Of a stretch of 64,000 nt of DNA, positions 39,198 to 49,445 are shown piece after piece; within the stretch, counting starts at the first letter, position 1, and every line of letters begins with the position of its first letter. The position numbers were made by a program, and so were the translations under genes. The notes beneath the pieces were generated by a model. That model did no database searches, was not told the DNA's origin, and worked only from the letters and a program-made list of their open reading frames with translations. The stretch comes from Deinococcus aetherius (lineage in GTDB: Bacteria; Deinococcota; Deinococci; Deinococcales; Deinococcaceae), in the NCBI RefSeq assembly GCF_025997855.1, contig NZ_AP026561.1, forward strand, positions 310,001 through 374,000. Reading direction: 5' to 3'.

Positions 39198-40721
39198 CTA
39201 CCTGAGCCAGGTCGTGCGGAAGCCCAGGTAACTCGTGTTAGGGAAGTGCTGGTAGCCCTGCACCCGCCTCGTCGCCGCCTCGTACTGGGTGCTGGAGTAC
39301 AGGAAGACCATCGGGCTGAGGTCGACCAGCCGCCTTTGCACCTGGGCGTAGATCGTCTTGCGGGCCGCCGCCGCGCTCGTCTGCCGCCCCTGGTCGAGCA
39401 GGCGGTCGAGCGCGGCGTCCTTGAAGTTCGTCAGGTTCCCGCCGCTGTCGGACGCGAAGGGGGTGTAGAGGTAGTCGTCGGGGTCCCCCTGCCCGCTCTC
39501 GCCGAGGATGGTCGCCGTGTAGTTCTTCTTCAGGATGTCCGGGAGGTACACGCTCCACTCCAGCGCGGTGATGTTCACCTTGATCCCCAGGGGCGCGAGC
39601 TGCGCCTGGATGATCTCGGCGGGCGTGCGCAGGAAGTCGTACGTGCTCGTGACCTTGAGGTCGAGCGGGAAGCCGTTCGGGTAGCCCGCCTCACGCAGCA
39701 GGGCGCGGGCCCGCTCCAGGTTGGGCTTGCCGTAGTTCGGGTCCGGGGCCGCGTAGTAGTTGCCGTTCGGCAGGGTGGTGCCCCGCGCGGGCAGGCCGCC
39801 CGTGCCCAGAAGCGCGACGTCCACGATCTCCTGGTTGTTGATGGCGTAGGCGATGGCCCGGCGCACCCGGGGGTCGTCCAGGGGCTTTTTCGCCACGTTG
39901 AAGAAGATCGCCCGGTAGTTCGCGCTCGGCCCACCCAGCACGGTGACCTGCGGGTTGGCCTGGAGCGTCTTGATGTCGGTCGCGGGCACGTACTCGATCC
40001 AGTCCACGGTGTTCGTCCGCAGGGCCGTGACGCGCGCCGTGGGGTCCGGCAGGTACGTGAAGGTGATGCCGTCGAGGTACGGGAGCCGGTTCCCCCTCGC
40101 GTCCCGCCCCCAGAAGTTCGGGTTCTTGCGCAGTACCATGCGGGTCTGCGGCACGTACTCGACGAAGGTGAAGGGTCCCGTGCCGACCGGTTTCGTGTTC
40201 AGCGTGGCCGCCGCCTCGCGGGGCACGATCACGTTCAGGCTGAAGGCGAGTTTGCTCAGCAGCGGGGAGAACGGCTTGCTCAGCGTCATGACGACCGTCG
40301 TCTTGTTCGGCGCGGTCACCGACTTCACCAGCTCGAAGTCCCCACTGCGGGGCGACTTGGTGGCCGGGTTCTTGATGCGGCCTATGGAATAGACCACGTC
40401 GCTCGCCTCCAGCGCGCGGCCGTTGTGGAAGCGCACGCCGGGCCGCAACGTGAAGGTCCAGGTCAGCCCGTTCGGGCTCGCGGTCCAGCGGGTCGCCAGG
40501 GCGGGCACGATCCGGCCGCTGTTGTCGAAGGCGACGAGCGTGTCGTACACGTTCTCCAGTTGGTTGCGGGTGGAGGTGGCCTCGGTGACGTGCGGGTCGA
40601 GGCCCACTGGGTCGGCCTGCATCCCTGCGCGCAGGACGCCGCCGGGGGTCTGGGCCGCCGCGCCGCAGGCCAAACCGAGGGCGAGGAGCAGCGAGGTCGT
40701 CTGGACGTGGCGCTTGTTCAT
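39198..40721 (-). CDS. Peptide/nickel-type ABC transporter substrate-binding protein (SBP family 5)
   Basis: 507 aa from ATG 40721 with AGGAGG box. Signal peptide (TTSLLLALGLACGAAAQ), then a family-5 periplasmic binding protein (WTFTLRPGVRFHNGRALEASDV, VRRAIAYAINNQEIVDVALL, GFPLDLKVTS). The ligand is probably a peptide. It is the last gene of an operon with an XRE/cupin regulator, a cupin and two Dpp-type permeases. No ATPase gene accompanies these, so the transporter must borrow one. It lies about 3 kb from the candidate pheromone genes. Confidence 0.92.
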   Translation of the reverse strand: MNKRHVQTTSLLLALGLACGAAAQTPGGVLRAGMQADPVGLDPHVTEATSTRNQLENVYDTLVAFDNSGRIVPALATRWTASPNGLTWTFTLRPGVRFHNGRALEASDVVYSIGRIKNPATKSPRSGDFELVKSVTAPNKTTVVMTLSKPFSPLLSKLAFSLNVIVPREAAATLNTKPVGTGPFTFVEYVPQTRMVLRKNPNFWGRDARGNRLPYLDGITFTYLPDPTARVTALRTNTVDWIEYVPATDIKTLQANPQVTVLGGPSANYRAIFFNVAKKPLDDPRVRRAIAYAINNQEIVDVALLGTGGLPARGTTLPNGNYYAAPDPNYGKPNLERARALLREAGYPNGFPLDLKVTSTYDFLRTPAEIIQAQLAPLGIKVNITALEWSVYLPDILKKNYTATILGESGQGDPDDYLYTPFASDSGGNLTNFKDAALDRLLDQGRQTSAAAARKTIYAQVQRRLVDLSPMVFLYSSTQYEAATRRVQGYQHFPNTSYLGFRTTWLR

Positions 40722-40774
40722 GGTGCCTCCTGGGCGCCCGGCGTGGGCGCGAAGACGGGGAAACAGGGGAAGGG

Positions 40775-41644
40775 TCAGCGGCCCAGCCGGGGGTCGAGGG
40801 CGTCCCGCAGGGCGTCGCCGAAGAGGTTGAAGCCCAGGACGACCAGCATGATCGCCAGCCCCGGGGCGATGGAAATCCAGGGATTCGTCTCCAGGAAGGG
40901 CCGCCCGTCCGCGATCATCTGCCCCCAGGCGGGGGCGGGCGGTTGGGTGCCCAGGCCCAGAAAGCTCAGGGCCGCCTCCGCCAGGATCGCGTAGGCGAGG
41001 CGCAGGGTGATCTCGACCAGGATGGGCCCGGCGGCGTTGGGCAGGACGTGCCGCCACAGCAGCCGCGCGTCGGTGGCGCCCAGGGCCCCGCTCGCCTCCA
41101 CGAACATCGCGTGGCGGGTGCGCAACACGGCGGCGCGCACCACCCGGGCGAACGGCGCGGTGAACGCGACCGCAATCGCCAGCGTCAGGTTCCAGAAGCC
41201 GCCGCCCAGGAACGCGAGCAGCGCGATGGCGAGCAGCACGGCGGGAAAGGCCAGGAACACGTCTGTCACCCGCATGACCAGCGTGTCCACCCAGCCCAGG
41301 AAGTACCCCGCGAGCGCCCCGAAGCAGCCCCCCACCAGCAGGGACAGCCCCACGCTGATCGCGCTCACCGACAGGCTGATGCGGCTCCCGTAGATCACCC
41401 GGGAGAGCAGGTCGCGGCCGTACAGGTCGGTGCCCAGGAGGTGCCGCAGGCTGGGGCCCTGCATCCGGTCGGCGGGCAGGTACGCCACCGGGTCGTAGGG
41501 GGCCAGGAGGGGGGCCAACAGCGCGGACAGCACGGCGAGCACCGTCAGGGCGAGCCCGATCACCCCGGCGGGCGAGCGGAAGAACAACCGGGCGGCGCGC
41601 CGGGCGGGCGACTGGACCACGGGCGCCACCGGCACGGCCGTCAC
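40775..41644 (-). CDS. ABC transporter permease (DppC-like)
   Basis: 289 aa. Starts at GTG 41644, overlapping the stop of the upstream permease (GTGA). OppC_N segment (LLAPLLAPYDPVAYLPADRM), then GTDLYGRDLLSRVIYGSRIS and five to six membrane helices with the EAA-like loop HAMFVEASGALGATDARLLW. Works with the DppB-like partner and the binding protein to import peptides or related solutes. It has no fused ATPase, unlike the paralogue at 4341-6287. Confidence 0.92.
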   Translation of the reverse strand: MTAVPVAPVVQSPARRAARLFFRSPAGVIGLALTVLAVLSALLAPLLAPYDPVAYLPADRMQGPSLRHLLGTDLYGRDLLSRVIYGSRISLSVSAISVGLSLLVGGCFGALAGYFLGWVDTLVMRVTDVFLAFPAVLLAIALLAFLGGGFWNLTLAIAVAFTAPFARVVRAAVLRTRHAMFVEASGALGATDARLLWRHVLPNAAGPILVEITLRLAYAILAEAALSFLGLGTQPPAPAWGQMIADGRPFLETNPWISIAPGLAIMLVVLGFNLFGDALRDALDPRLGR

Positions 41645-42594
41645 CCGTACACCACCCGGCGGTCGATCAGCCCGTACAGCACGTCCACGACCACGTTCAC
41701 GAGCACGTAGCTCACCGCGATCAGCAGCACCGCCCCCTGCACGACCGGGTAGTCCCGCAGGTTGATGCCCTCCAGCGCGTACCGCCCCACGCCCGGCAGC
41801 CCGAAGATCTGCTCGATGATCACCGCGCCGCCGAGCAGGCTCCCCGCCTGGAGGCCAATCACCGTGACGACGGGGATCAGGGCGTTGCGCATCGCGTGGC
41901 GGTACACCACCGTCCGCTCCCGCAGCCCCTTGGCGCGGGCAGTGCGGACGTAGTCCTGCCCCAGCACGTCGAGCAGGCTCGCCCGCACGATCCGCGTGAC
42001 GGCGGCGGCCAGCCCCAGGCTGAGTGCCAGCGAGGGCAAGAACACCGAGCGGAGATTGCCCCAGACGGACTCGTGGGGCGGCACGAAGCCGTTGGGGGGG
42101 AAAAGAGGCCACTTCAGGCTGAACAGCAGGATCAGCAGCAGGGCCATCCAGAACTCCGGCGCGGCGAGCCCGACGAGTACGAAGCCGCTCGACAGCACGT
42201 CCGCGAGCTTCCCGCGCGAGAGCGCCGCCGTCACCCCGAGCGGCACGCCGATGAGGAGGGCGATCAGCAGGGCGAGCACGGTGAGTTCCAGCGTCACCGG
42301 GAAGCGCAGCAGCAGGTCGCCGAAGACGGAACGCTCGGTCCGCAGGCTGACCCCGAGGTCCCCCCGCAACAGGGCGCCGAACCACGTGAGGAACTGCTGC
42401 CAGATCGGCTGGTCGAGCCCGAAGAGCCGCCGCATCTCCGCCTGCTGCTCGGGGCTGACGTTGCCCTCCAGCCCGATCAGGTTGGTCACCACGTCGCCCG
42501 GCACCAGCCGCAGCAGGGCGAAGACGAGCACGCAGACCCCGAAGGCCGCAAAGAGGGCCAGCCCCACCCGGCGCGCCAGCCACCCGGCGGTCAC
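41641..42594 (-). CDS. ABC transporter permease (DppB-like)
   Basis: 317 aa from GTG 42594, coupled to the upstream cupin gene by a GTGA overlap. OppB_N region (LLRLVPGDVVTNLIGLEGNV) and about six membrane helices, with the EAA loop QDYVRTARAKGLRERTVVYR. Pairs with the DppC-like permease encoded downstream, with which it overlaps. All five genes of this operon are tightly packed, implying one transcript under the XRE/cupin regulator. Confidence 0.93.
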   Translation of the reverse strand: MTAGWLARRVGLALFAAFGVCVLVFALLRLVPGDVVTNLIGLEGNVSPEQQAEMRRLFGLDQPIWQQFLTWFGALLRGDLGVSLRTERSVFGDLLLRFPVTLELTVLALLIALLIGVPLGVTAALSRGKLADVLSSGFVLVGLAAPEFWMALLLILLFSLKWPLFPPNGFVPPHESVWGNLRSVFLPSLALSLGLAAAVTRIVRASLLDVLGQDYVRTARAKGLRERTVVYRHAMRNALIPVVTVIGLQAGSLLGGAVIIEQIFGLPGVGRYALEGINLRDYPVVQGAVLLIAVSYVLVNVVVDVLYGLIDRRVVYG

Positions 42595-42869
42595 GGGCGC
42601 TCCAGCAGCACGTAACTCAAGGTAACGTCCTCCAGCACCTCCGCCCGGTGCCGCTCCCCGGCGGGGATGAAGGTGACGTCCCCGGCCCGGATCAGGTACT
42701 CGCGGCCCCCGCTCACCGCCCGCATCAGCCCGCTGTGGATAAAGGACACCTCGTCCTCCTCGTGCTGAGTCTCGGGCAGGACGGTCCCGGCGGGAAAGTG
42801 GAGGTGCCCGACCGTGGCGGGCAGGGCCTGAAAGCGGCGTCGGTCGCCCTGGATGCTCAGCCTCTCCAT
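42591..42869 (-). CDS. Small cupin-domain protein
   Basis: 92 aa from ATG 42869, chosen because GGAG lies six bases upstream; a GTG at 42884 overlapping the regulator stop is an alternative. A single cupin_2 barrel (HLHFPAGTVLPETQHEEDEVSFIHSG, AGDVTFIPAGERHRAEVLED); the metal-ligand pattern is incomplete. Such small cupins often bind a small ligand or act on it. It sits between an XRE/cupin regulator and Dpp-like permeases, so it could process or sense the transported compound. Its stop overlaps the start of the permease gene. Confidence 0.8.
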   Translation of the reverse strand: MERLSIQGDRRRFQALPATVGHLHFPAGTVLPETQHEEDEVSFIHSGLMRAVSGGREYLIRAGDVTFIPAGERHRAEVLEDVTLSYVLLERP

Positions 42870-42880
42870 GAAGTCTCCGG

Positions 42881-43423
42881 TCACAGCAGTTTCGGGGTGC
42901 CGACCCACAGGATCAGGGCCTCCGCCGCGCCCGGGTTCTCCCAGGCGTGCGGGGTGGTGCTCGCGTGCTGGGCGCTGTCCCCGGCCCCCAGCAGGTAACA
43001 CTCCTCCCCGACCCGCAGTCGAAGCTCCCCGCTCAGGACGTACAGGAATTCCTCGCCGAGGTGCGTGCTCGGCGGCGACGAGAAGTGGGGCTCGACGTGG
43101 ATGAGCAGCGGCTCCATCTGAAGGCTGCCGCCCCGCCCGGCGAGGCTCTTGATCCGGAAGGGAATTTCACGGACGCTGAGGTAACCGTCCTCCCCGGCGC
43201 GCACGACCACCGCGCTCCGCTCCTGCCCGGGGATGAAGAAGTTCAGGCTGACGCCCAGGGCCCGGGCAATGCCCGCCAGGGACGTGACGGTGGGGTTGGC
43301 CTGGTTGCGTTCCAATTGCGAGAGATACGGGACCGACAGGCCGCTGTGCTCGCTGACCGTTTTCAACGTGAGCGAGAGTTGACGGCGACGGGCGCGAATG
43401 CGGGAGCCGAGTTGCAGGCGCAC
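42881..43423 (-). CDS. XRE-family transcriptional regulator with cupin sensor domain
   Basis: 180 aa from GTG 43423. An in-frame GTG at 43468 is rejected because it lies inside the -10 box of the promoter at 43467-43495. HTH_3 at about 5-60 (RARRRQLSLTLKTVSEHSGL, VPYLSQLERNQANPTVTSLA), then a cupin (SSPPSTHLGEEFLYVLSGEL, LGAGDSAQHASTTPHAWENP). This PuuR/SutR-like class represses amine, amino-acid or peptide catabolism and transport genes and responds to the ligand through the cupin. First gene of the transporter operon and probably autoregulated. Confidence 0.9.
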   Translation of the reverse strand: MRLQLGSRIRARRRQLSLTLKTVSEHSGLSVPYLSQLERNQANPTVTSLAGIARALGVSLNFFIPGQERSAVVVRAGEDGYLSVREIPFRIKSLAGRGGSLQMEPLLIHVEPHFSSPPSTHLGEEFLYVLSGELRLRVGEECYLLGAGDSAQHASTTPHAWENPGAAEALILWVGTPKLL

Positions 43424-43466
43424 CTCCGTTCCCCTGCCGGGCGCGTGCGGACAGAAGGAATGGCTC

Positions 43467-43495
43467 ACTCTAAGAAACTAAGTTTGAAATGTCAA
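43467..43495 (-). promoter_or_regulatory. Sigma-70 promoter of the XRE/cupin-transporter operon with AAACTAAGTTT dyad
   Basis: Minus strand TTGACA (43495-43490), 17-bp spacer, TAGAGT (43472-43467): an excellent vegetative promoter. The spacer contains an 11-bp dyad AAACTAAGTTT (43475-43485), a good candidate operator for the regulator itself. Confidence 0.75.
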
Positions 43496-43664
43496 AAAAA
43501 TTATGATCGCGCTGATGTTGGCTCCCCTCCGCGCGTCGGAGCCCTCACCCAGTCCTCGTGACGAGCCGTATGCCCTCGTGTGGGGAAGAGCCCGGATCAT
43601 GGGCGGCACGGACACTTAATTGCATTTTACAACGACTCACAGGCCGGTGCGGCATGGTGGGGCG

Positions 43665-44134
43665 GTGGACGCGGCCCCCTCCTCCCCGGCACCGGAACTG
43701 GCGTTTCTGACGGCGTTCTGGGAGGCCTGGCAGGCGCTGACCACCCTGGGCGAGGCCGAGTTGCGCGCCCGGCATGGCCTGGACCTGCGGGCTTTCATCG
43801 TCCTGGCCTATGTCCACGGCGGAACCGATCAGCCTGCGGCACTTGCCCACGAACTCGGCGTGCCCCGCTACGAGGTGAGCCGCGTGCTGCACGCCCTGGA
43901 GGCCCGGGGCGCCGTCACCCGCAGTCCCGCGCGGCCGGACGCCCGCCGCGTCACCGTGACCGTCACCCCGCAGGGGGCGGCGCTGTGGGAGGCAGCCCTG
44001 GACACCGTGCGCGCGGTCACCGGGCCCCCGCTCGCCACCCTGGGACCCCGGGTGGACCTCCTCACCCGCGACCTGCACGACCTGGCGCGGGCCGCCCGTT
44101 CCCTTCCCCGCCCCTCGTCCCCCCTGGAGTCCGA

Positions 44135-44138
<4 letters not shown>
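43665..44138 (+). CDS. MarR-family transcriptional regulator
   Basis: 157 aa with the start at GTG 43665; GTG 43647 or TTG 43620 are possible longer forms, since no Shine-Dalgarno sequence decides. Winged HTH of MarR type: [20 protein letters not shown], recognition region [20 protein letters not shown], wing [19 protein letters not shown]. Its stop overlaps the start of the P450 gene (ATGA), so it probably controls this operon. A short dyad CTCGTGACGAG (43555-43565) upstream could be its operator. Confidence 0.87.
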
Positions 44139-45418
<1,280 letters not shown>

Positions 45419-45432
45419 TCCCCGGGGTCGTT

Positions 45433-45438
45433 TAGGCT
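45433..45438 (+). promoter_or_regulatory. Leaderless -10 box before the alpha/beta-hydrolase
   Basis: TAGGCT followed by five bases and ATG 45444, with no Shine-Dalgarno sequence. The hydrolase can therefore be transcribed apart from the P450 gene. Confidence 0.55.
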
Positions 45439-45443
45439 CAGCC

Positions 45444-46454
45444 ATGACCCCTTCCCGCCCTTCAGGACTCCGGCCCACGCCCGGCCGCGCCGCGTGGGTG
45501 TTCGGGCTGCCCCTGGTCGCCGGGCTGGGCTGGACCCTCTTCAGCCGCCTGCGCGTCCCCCACGACCTGACCCCGCCCCCGGCCCTGGACGCCGAGCGGC
45601 GCACGTTGAACGGACGGGCGGGGCCGGTCAACGTTTACGTGGCGGGGTCGGGCGCCCCCCTGCTGCTGATTCACAGCGTCAACGCCGCCGCGAGCGCCTA
45701 CGAGGTCCGCCCCCTCTTCGAGCAGTACCGCACCTCCCGCCGCGTGTACGCCCTCGACCTCCCGGGCTTCGGTTTCTCCGACCGCTCCGACCGCGACTAC
45801 ACCCCCCGCCTGATGACCGACGCCGTCCACGACGTTCTCGACGAGATCGCTCTGGAGAGCGGGGAGAGTGTGGACGCCCTGGCCGTGTCGCTGGGCGGCG
45901 AGTTCCTGGCCCGCGCCGCCGCCGAGCGCCCCGACCGCTTCCGCTCGGTCGCCCTGGTGACGACCACCGGCTTCGGGAGGAACGAGCAGTTCTACGGAGG
46001 CCTGGGCAGCACCCGGGGGCGTCCGGGGATCAAGCGGGCGTACGAGAACCCGCTGTGGGCCCAGCCCTTCTACGACCTGCTGGCGAGCGCGCCCAGCCTG
46101 CGCTTCTTCCTGGCCCAGACCTTCGGCTCCTACGCGGCCGTCGACGAGGGGCTGCTGCGCTACGACTACCCGACCTCACACGTGCCCGGCGCCCGGCACG
46201 CCCCCTTCGCCTTCATCGGCGGGCTGCTCTTCGGCGCAGACATCGACCGGGTGTACGAGGCCCTGACCGTGCCGGTGTGGCTGGCCTACGGGACGCGCGA
46301 CCGCTTCACGGACTTCGGTGACCTGAGCAACGTGGAGAGGAGGCCCAACTGGAGCCTGACGCCCTTCGACACGGGCGCGCTCGTGTACTTCGAGGAGCCC
46401 GCACGCTTCACCGCCGCTTACGACGCCTTTCTCGCCGGGGCCGGAGCGGGCTGA
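45444..46454 (+). CDS. Alpha/beta-hydrolase, membrane-anchored
   Basis: 336 aa. An N-terminal hydrophobic helix ([20 protein letters not shown]) probably anchors it. Alpha/beta-hydrolase core: oxyanion [15 protein letters not shown], nucleophile Ser in [11 protein letters not shown], acid Asp in [11 protein letters not shown]. The expected C-terminal His is not obvious (the region [12 protein letters not shown] lacks it), so catalysis may differ. It may work with the preceding P450 on a lipid-like substrate. TAGGCT five bases before the ATG indicates a leaderless transcript. Confidence 0.88.
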   Translation: MTPSRPSGLRPTPGRAAWVFGLPLVAGLGWTLFSRLRVPHDLTPPPALDAERRTLNGRAGPVNVYVAGSGAPLLLIHSVNAAASAYEVRPLFEQYRTSRRVYALDLPGFGFSDRSDRDYTPRLMTDAVHDVLDEIALESGESVDALAVSLGGEFLARAAAERPDRFRSVALVTTTGFGRNEQFYGGLGSTRGRPGIKRAYENPLWAQPFYDLLASAPSLRFFLAQTFGSYAAVDEGLLRYDYPTSHVPGARHAPFAFIGGLLFGADIDRVYEALTVPVWLAYGTRDRFTDFGDLSNVERRPNWSLTPFDTGALVYFEEPARFTAAYDAFLAGAGAG

Positions 46455-46455
46455 G

Positions 46456-46635
46456 GCCGCCCCCGGCGACGACCGGAGACCGGCGGTGAATCCCGGCAAT
46501 CCGGGAGGACCGCTGCTCGACAGCCGTGGTGAGGTGATCGGGGGGAACACGCAGGGGCTCTTCCCGGCGGCGTCGCTCCGGGCGTGTGGATCGACTCATC
46601 AACCTCGTCGGGGGTCGGCTGCCACGTCTGCGGGC
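46456..46635 (+). pseudogene. Remnant of an HtrA/DegQ-like trypsin protease with Ser-to-Pro at the catalytic position
   Basis: In one frame the sequence reads [20 protein letters not shown] then GNTQGLFPA (46483-46569). This is the active-site block of S1C proteases, normally [21 protein letters not shown], with the catalytic Ser replaced by Pro (CCG at 46501). Upstream in frame (DDRRP) only a few residues fit and downstream similarity fades by about 46575 before a stop at about 46635. No intact protease gene is present in this intergenic gap (46455-46742). I interpret it as a decayed fragment. The rest of the gap shows nothing convincing. Confidence 0.6.
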
Positions 46636-46742
46636 GAGAGAAGCACCGTGACCCTCACCTGATCCCGGCGGCGCGCGAGGTCCCGGGCCTGCCCAACAGA
46701 GGCCTCCCGGTGCTGGTGCTGGCCGCCTTCCGGTCCGCGTAG

Positions 46743-47660
46743 TCACCTGGCCGTCAAGGCTGCCCGAACGAGCCGCCGCGCGCTGCCGTCGTGGGTGAAG
46801 CCGAGCGCCTCCGCCTCGGGGGTGTGCAGGGGTGGATACCGGCCGAAGAGGGCCTCAATGCGCTCGTCCGGCTGGTAGGTCACGAGTGCCCCCCGGTCGT
46901 CCCCGAACAGCGTGCTCAGGGCCGTGACGACCTGCCCCACGGACAGGTGCAGGGCGGGCAGCGTCCACGTTCCCGGCGTCCCCAGCTCCCCCGCGTGCAG
47001 GAGGTTCCGGGCCGCGCAGGGGGCCGACATCCACCACGCCGCCCCGCCCGGCGAGACCGGGCAGGTGTACGGCTTCCCGGCCGCGAGGGAGCGAATCACG
47101 TCACTCATGAACGCCGAGCCGAAGCCCGAACTCTCGCCCGGCCGCGCCACGATCCCGGGCAGCCGCAGGGCCACGCCCCGCAGTTCCCCCCGCCGGGAAA
47201 AGTCCTCCAGCGCCAGTTCCATCATGCGCTTGTGGGTGCCGTAGCTGAGCTGCGGGTGCAGGGGGGTCCGGGCGTCCACGGGCGCTGTTCCGAGAGCACT
47301 GTAGACGGCCACGCTGCTGGCGTAGACCAGCGTGGGAGGCCGCGCCGCGTCCGCCAGCCCCTCGAACAGGTTCAACGTGGCGTCCACGTTCACCCTCCGC
47401 CCCAGCGCGTACTCCCGCTCGGCCAGGGCCCCCGGCACGCTGGCGAGGTGGAACACCACGTCCGGACGCGCGGCGAGGGCCGCCTCCAGCACCGCTCCCT
47501 CGCCGAGGTCCCCCTCGACCGCCCGCGCCCGGGGGTGGGGCGACGCCACCTCCCGGTCGAGCAGGGTCAACTCATCCCCCGGCGTCATCCGGTCCAGGAG
47601 GGCGCCCGCCAGATTCCGGCCCACGAAGCCCCCGGCTCCCGTGATCAGATACCGCGTCAT
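46743..47660 (-). CDS. NAD-dependent epimerase/dehydratase (DenD-like)
   Basis: 305 aa extended SDR. Cofactor motif GAGGFVGRNLAGALL, downstream ASSVAVYSALG and catalytic SYGTHKRMMEL. The region ARPGESSGFGSAFMSDVIRSL resembles D-erythronate dehydrogenase (DenD) and related sugar-acid dehydrogenases. It is the last gene of the nine-gene aromatic/sugar operon starting at 55860 and overlaps the SDR gene by ATGA. It could oxidise a sugar acid made from the deglycosylation product or reduce a keto sugar. Confidence 0.85.
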   Translation of the reverse strand: MTRYLITGAGGFVGRNLAGALLDRMTPGDELTLLDREVASPHPRARAVEGDLGEGAVLEAALAARPDVVFHLASVPGALAEREYALGRRVNVDATLNLFEGLADAARPPTLVYASSVAVYSALGTAPVDARTPLHPQLSYGTHKRMMELALEDFSRRGELRGVALRLPGIVARPGESSGFGSAFMSDVIRSLAAGKPYTCPVSPGGAAWWMSAPCAARNLLHAGELGTPGTWTLPALHLSVGQVVTALSTLFGDDRGALVTYQPDERIEALFGRYPPLHTPEAEALGFTHDGSARRLVRAALTAR

Positions 47661-48433
47661 GGGGTCCCGTCCGAGACGGTCGTGCCGCCGTCCACGACGA
47701 GGTTCTGCCCGGTGATAAAGGCCCCGGCGGGGGAGGCGAGCATCACCGCGACGCCCGCCACCTCGTGCGCTTCTCCCACCCGCCGCAGGGGTGTCAGGGC
47801 CAGGCGACGTTCCATCACGTCGGGCTGGCTCAGCATGTCGCGCGCAAAGGCGGTGCGGATCAGCCCCGGCGAGACGCTGTTCACCCGGATGTTGTGCGGG
47901 CCCCACTCCACGGCGAGGTTGCGGGCGAGTTGTGTCAGCCCCGCCTTGGACACGCCGTACACGCCCAGCGAGCGGTTGCCGCGCACCCCCGCGATGCTGG
48001 AGATGAAGGTGACGCTGCCCCCACCCCGGACGAACAGATGCCCCCGGGCCAGGGTGCAGAGGTGCCACGCCGCCTCCAGGTTGACCCCCATGGTCAGCCT
48101 CCACTCGTCCTCGGTGGCTTCCGCCATCGGCCCGAAGTGTGGGGCGACACCGGCGGCGTGAACGACGGCGTCGAGCCCCCCGAAGTGACGGACCGTCCCG
48201 GCGACCAGCATTGCCAATCCGCCCCGGTCCCGCACGTCACAGGGAACGGCAAGGGCCTGGATGCCCTGATCCTGAAGTTCCCGCGCCGTGTCCCGGCAGG
48301 CCGCCTCGTTCTCGGAGGACACCACGACGGAGGCCCCCGCTTCTCCCATCGCCCGCGCGGTGGCCCGGCCGATCCCGCTCGACCCCCCCGTGATCAGCGC
48401 GACCTGACCCCGCAGGCTGAAGAGGTCAGACAC
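47657..48433 (-). CDS. Short-chain dehydrogenase/reductase
   Basis: 258 aa classical SDR. Cofactor motif TGGSSGIGRATA (Asp-less, so NADP is possible), AGVAPHFGP, catalytic Ser in ISSIAGVRGNRS, YGVSKAG, and C-terminal NLVVDGGT. Same operon and overlapped by both neighbours (8 bp with the lactonase-like gene; ATGA with the epimerase). A dehydrogenase for sugar-derived keto or hydroxy intermediates, or for a dihydrodiol, is likely; the substrate is not readable. Confidence 0.9.
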   Translation of the reverse strand: MSDLFSLRGQVALITGGSSGIGRATARAMGEAGASVVVSSENEAACRDTARELQDQGIQALAVPCDVRDRGGLAMLVAGTVRHFGGLDAVVHAAGVAPHFGPMAEATEDEWRLTMGVNLEAAWHLCTLARGHLFVRGGGSVTFISSIAGVRGNRSLGVYGVSKAGLTQLARNLAVEWGPHNIRVNSVSPGLIRTAFARDMLSQPDVMERRLALTPLRRVGEAHEVAGVAVMLASPAGAFITGQNLVVDGGTTVSDGTP

Positions 48434-49445
48434 GCTCGCCCCAGTGGATCATCGGCGCCCCGGGAACCGGGCTGCGGAAGAAGGGAACCGTGGTGCCCCG
48501 CAGACTGCCCAGATACACCGTGCGGAGATCGGGGCCGCCGAAGGTCAGGCTCGCCATCCAGGGGCAGAGGGTGCCGCAGTTGGCCGCCATCACCCCGGGG
48601 GTGACGTGGCGGGCCGCGAAAGCCTGTTCGTAGGCGGCGTTCGCCTCCGCATTCCCGTCGTCCAGCAGCGTGAGGAGTTCGCCCTCCGGGGTGAGGGCCA
48701 CCAGCCGGTCCGCGAAGATCAGCGTGATCCACAGGTTGCCGTGGGCGTCGAAGGCGAAGCCGTCGGGGTGACCGCCGAGGTCGGAGGGGCCGTACACCTC
48801 CCGGTCGGTCAGCGATCCGTCGGCCTGAGCCCGTAGACGCGAGATGCGCCGCCCGGTGCTCTCCACCACGTACAGCCATTCCTCGTTCGCGTCGAAACGA
48901 ATCTCGTTGGTGCCGCAGAAGCCGTCGGCGACGATGCGGGCGCCGCGCTCGTCGATGAGCGCCACGTATCCGTCGTTGGCACGAGAGTTGAGCTGGTTCG
49001 TCCACGGCTGCTCGCGGGTGGTCACGCTGAACCAGATGCGTCCCTTGGAGTCCAGCAGCGGGAAATTCGCCTTGCCCAGCGGCTGCCCGTCGATCTCCGA
49101 GCAGACCGTCCGCACCTCCCCGGAGCGCGACATGATCTCGACGGCGTCCGTGCCCCAGTTGGCGATGATGAAGTCTCCCTCCCGGGTGAAGGCCAGCCCG
49201 TTCGGGAGGGAGCCCTGGGCCTGCACGTACCGGGTCTCGAAATCCTGGGAGGTCGTACTCGCTGTCCTGGGCACGATGAGTTGCTGGTCCCCGTCCGTCC
49301 CCAGCCGCATCACGCCGCCTCGCCCATCCGCCGTCCAGACCGTGCCGTCCCTTTCCGCCAGGATGCACTCGGGGCGTTGCAGGTCATGCCCCAGGAAGGC
49401 GATGTCCTCGCGCCGCACCTGCCAGCCCTTCAGGGGGTTGCTCAT
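48426..49445 (-). CDS. SMP-30/gluconolactonase-like hydrolase
   Basis: 339 aa six-bladed beta-propeller. Metal and catalytic residues appear in order: Glu in LQRPECILAERDG, Asn in FCGTNEIRFDANEEWLYV, Asp in GGHPDGFAFDAHGNLW. SMP-30 enzymes open sugar-acid or aromatic lactones with a divalent metal in the cytoplasm. Within this operon it could hydrolyse a lactone formed by sugar oxidation or from a ring-cleavage product. Coupled to neighbouring genes by overlaps of 4 and 8 bp. Confidence 0.9.
   Translation of the reverse strand: MSNPLKGWQVRREDIAFLGHDLQRPECILAERDGTVWTADGRGGVMRLGTDGDQQLIVPRTASTTSQDFETRYVQAQGSLPNGLAFTREGDFIIANWGTDAVEIMSRSGEVRTVCSEIDGQPLGKANFPLLDSKGRIWFSVTTREQPWTNQLNSRANDGYVALIDERGARIVADGFCGTNEIRFDANEEWLYVVESTGRRISRLRAQADGSLTDREVYGPSDLGGHPDGFAFDAHGNLWITLIFADRLVALTPEGELLTLLDDGNAEANAAYEQAFAARHVTPGVMAANCGTLCPWMASLTFGGPDLRTVYLGSLRGTTVPFFRSPVPGAPMIHWGERV

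Noticed and set aside
43466..43468. Upstream GTG as start of the XRE/cupin regulator
   Set aside because: It lies within the -10 box of a TTGACA-N17-TAGAGT promoter, so it would not be transcribed.
43620..43622. TTG as start of the MarR gene
   Set aside because: No Shine-Dalgarno sequence or correctly spaced -10 box; the added residues do not resemble MarR proteins.
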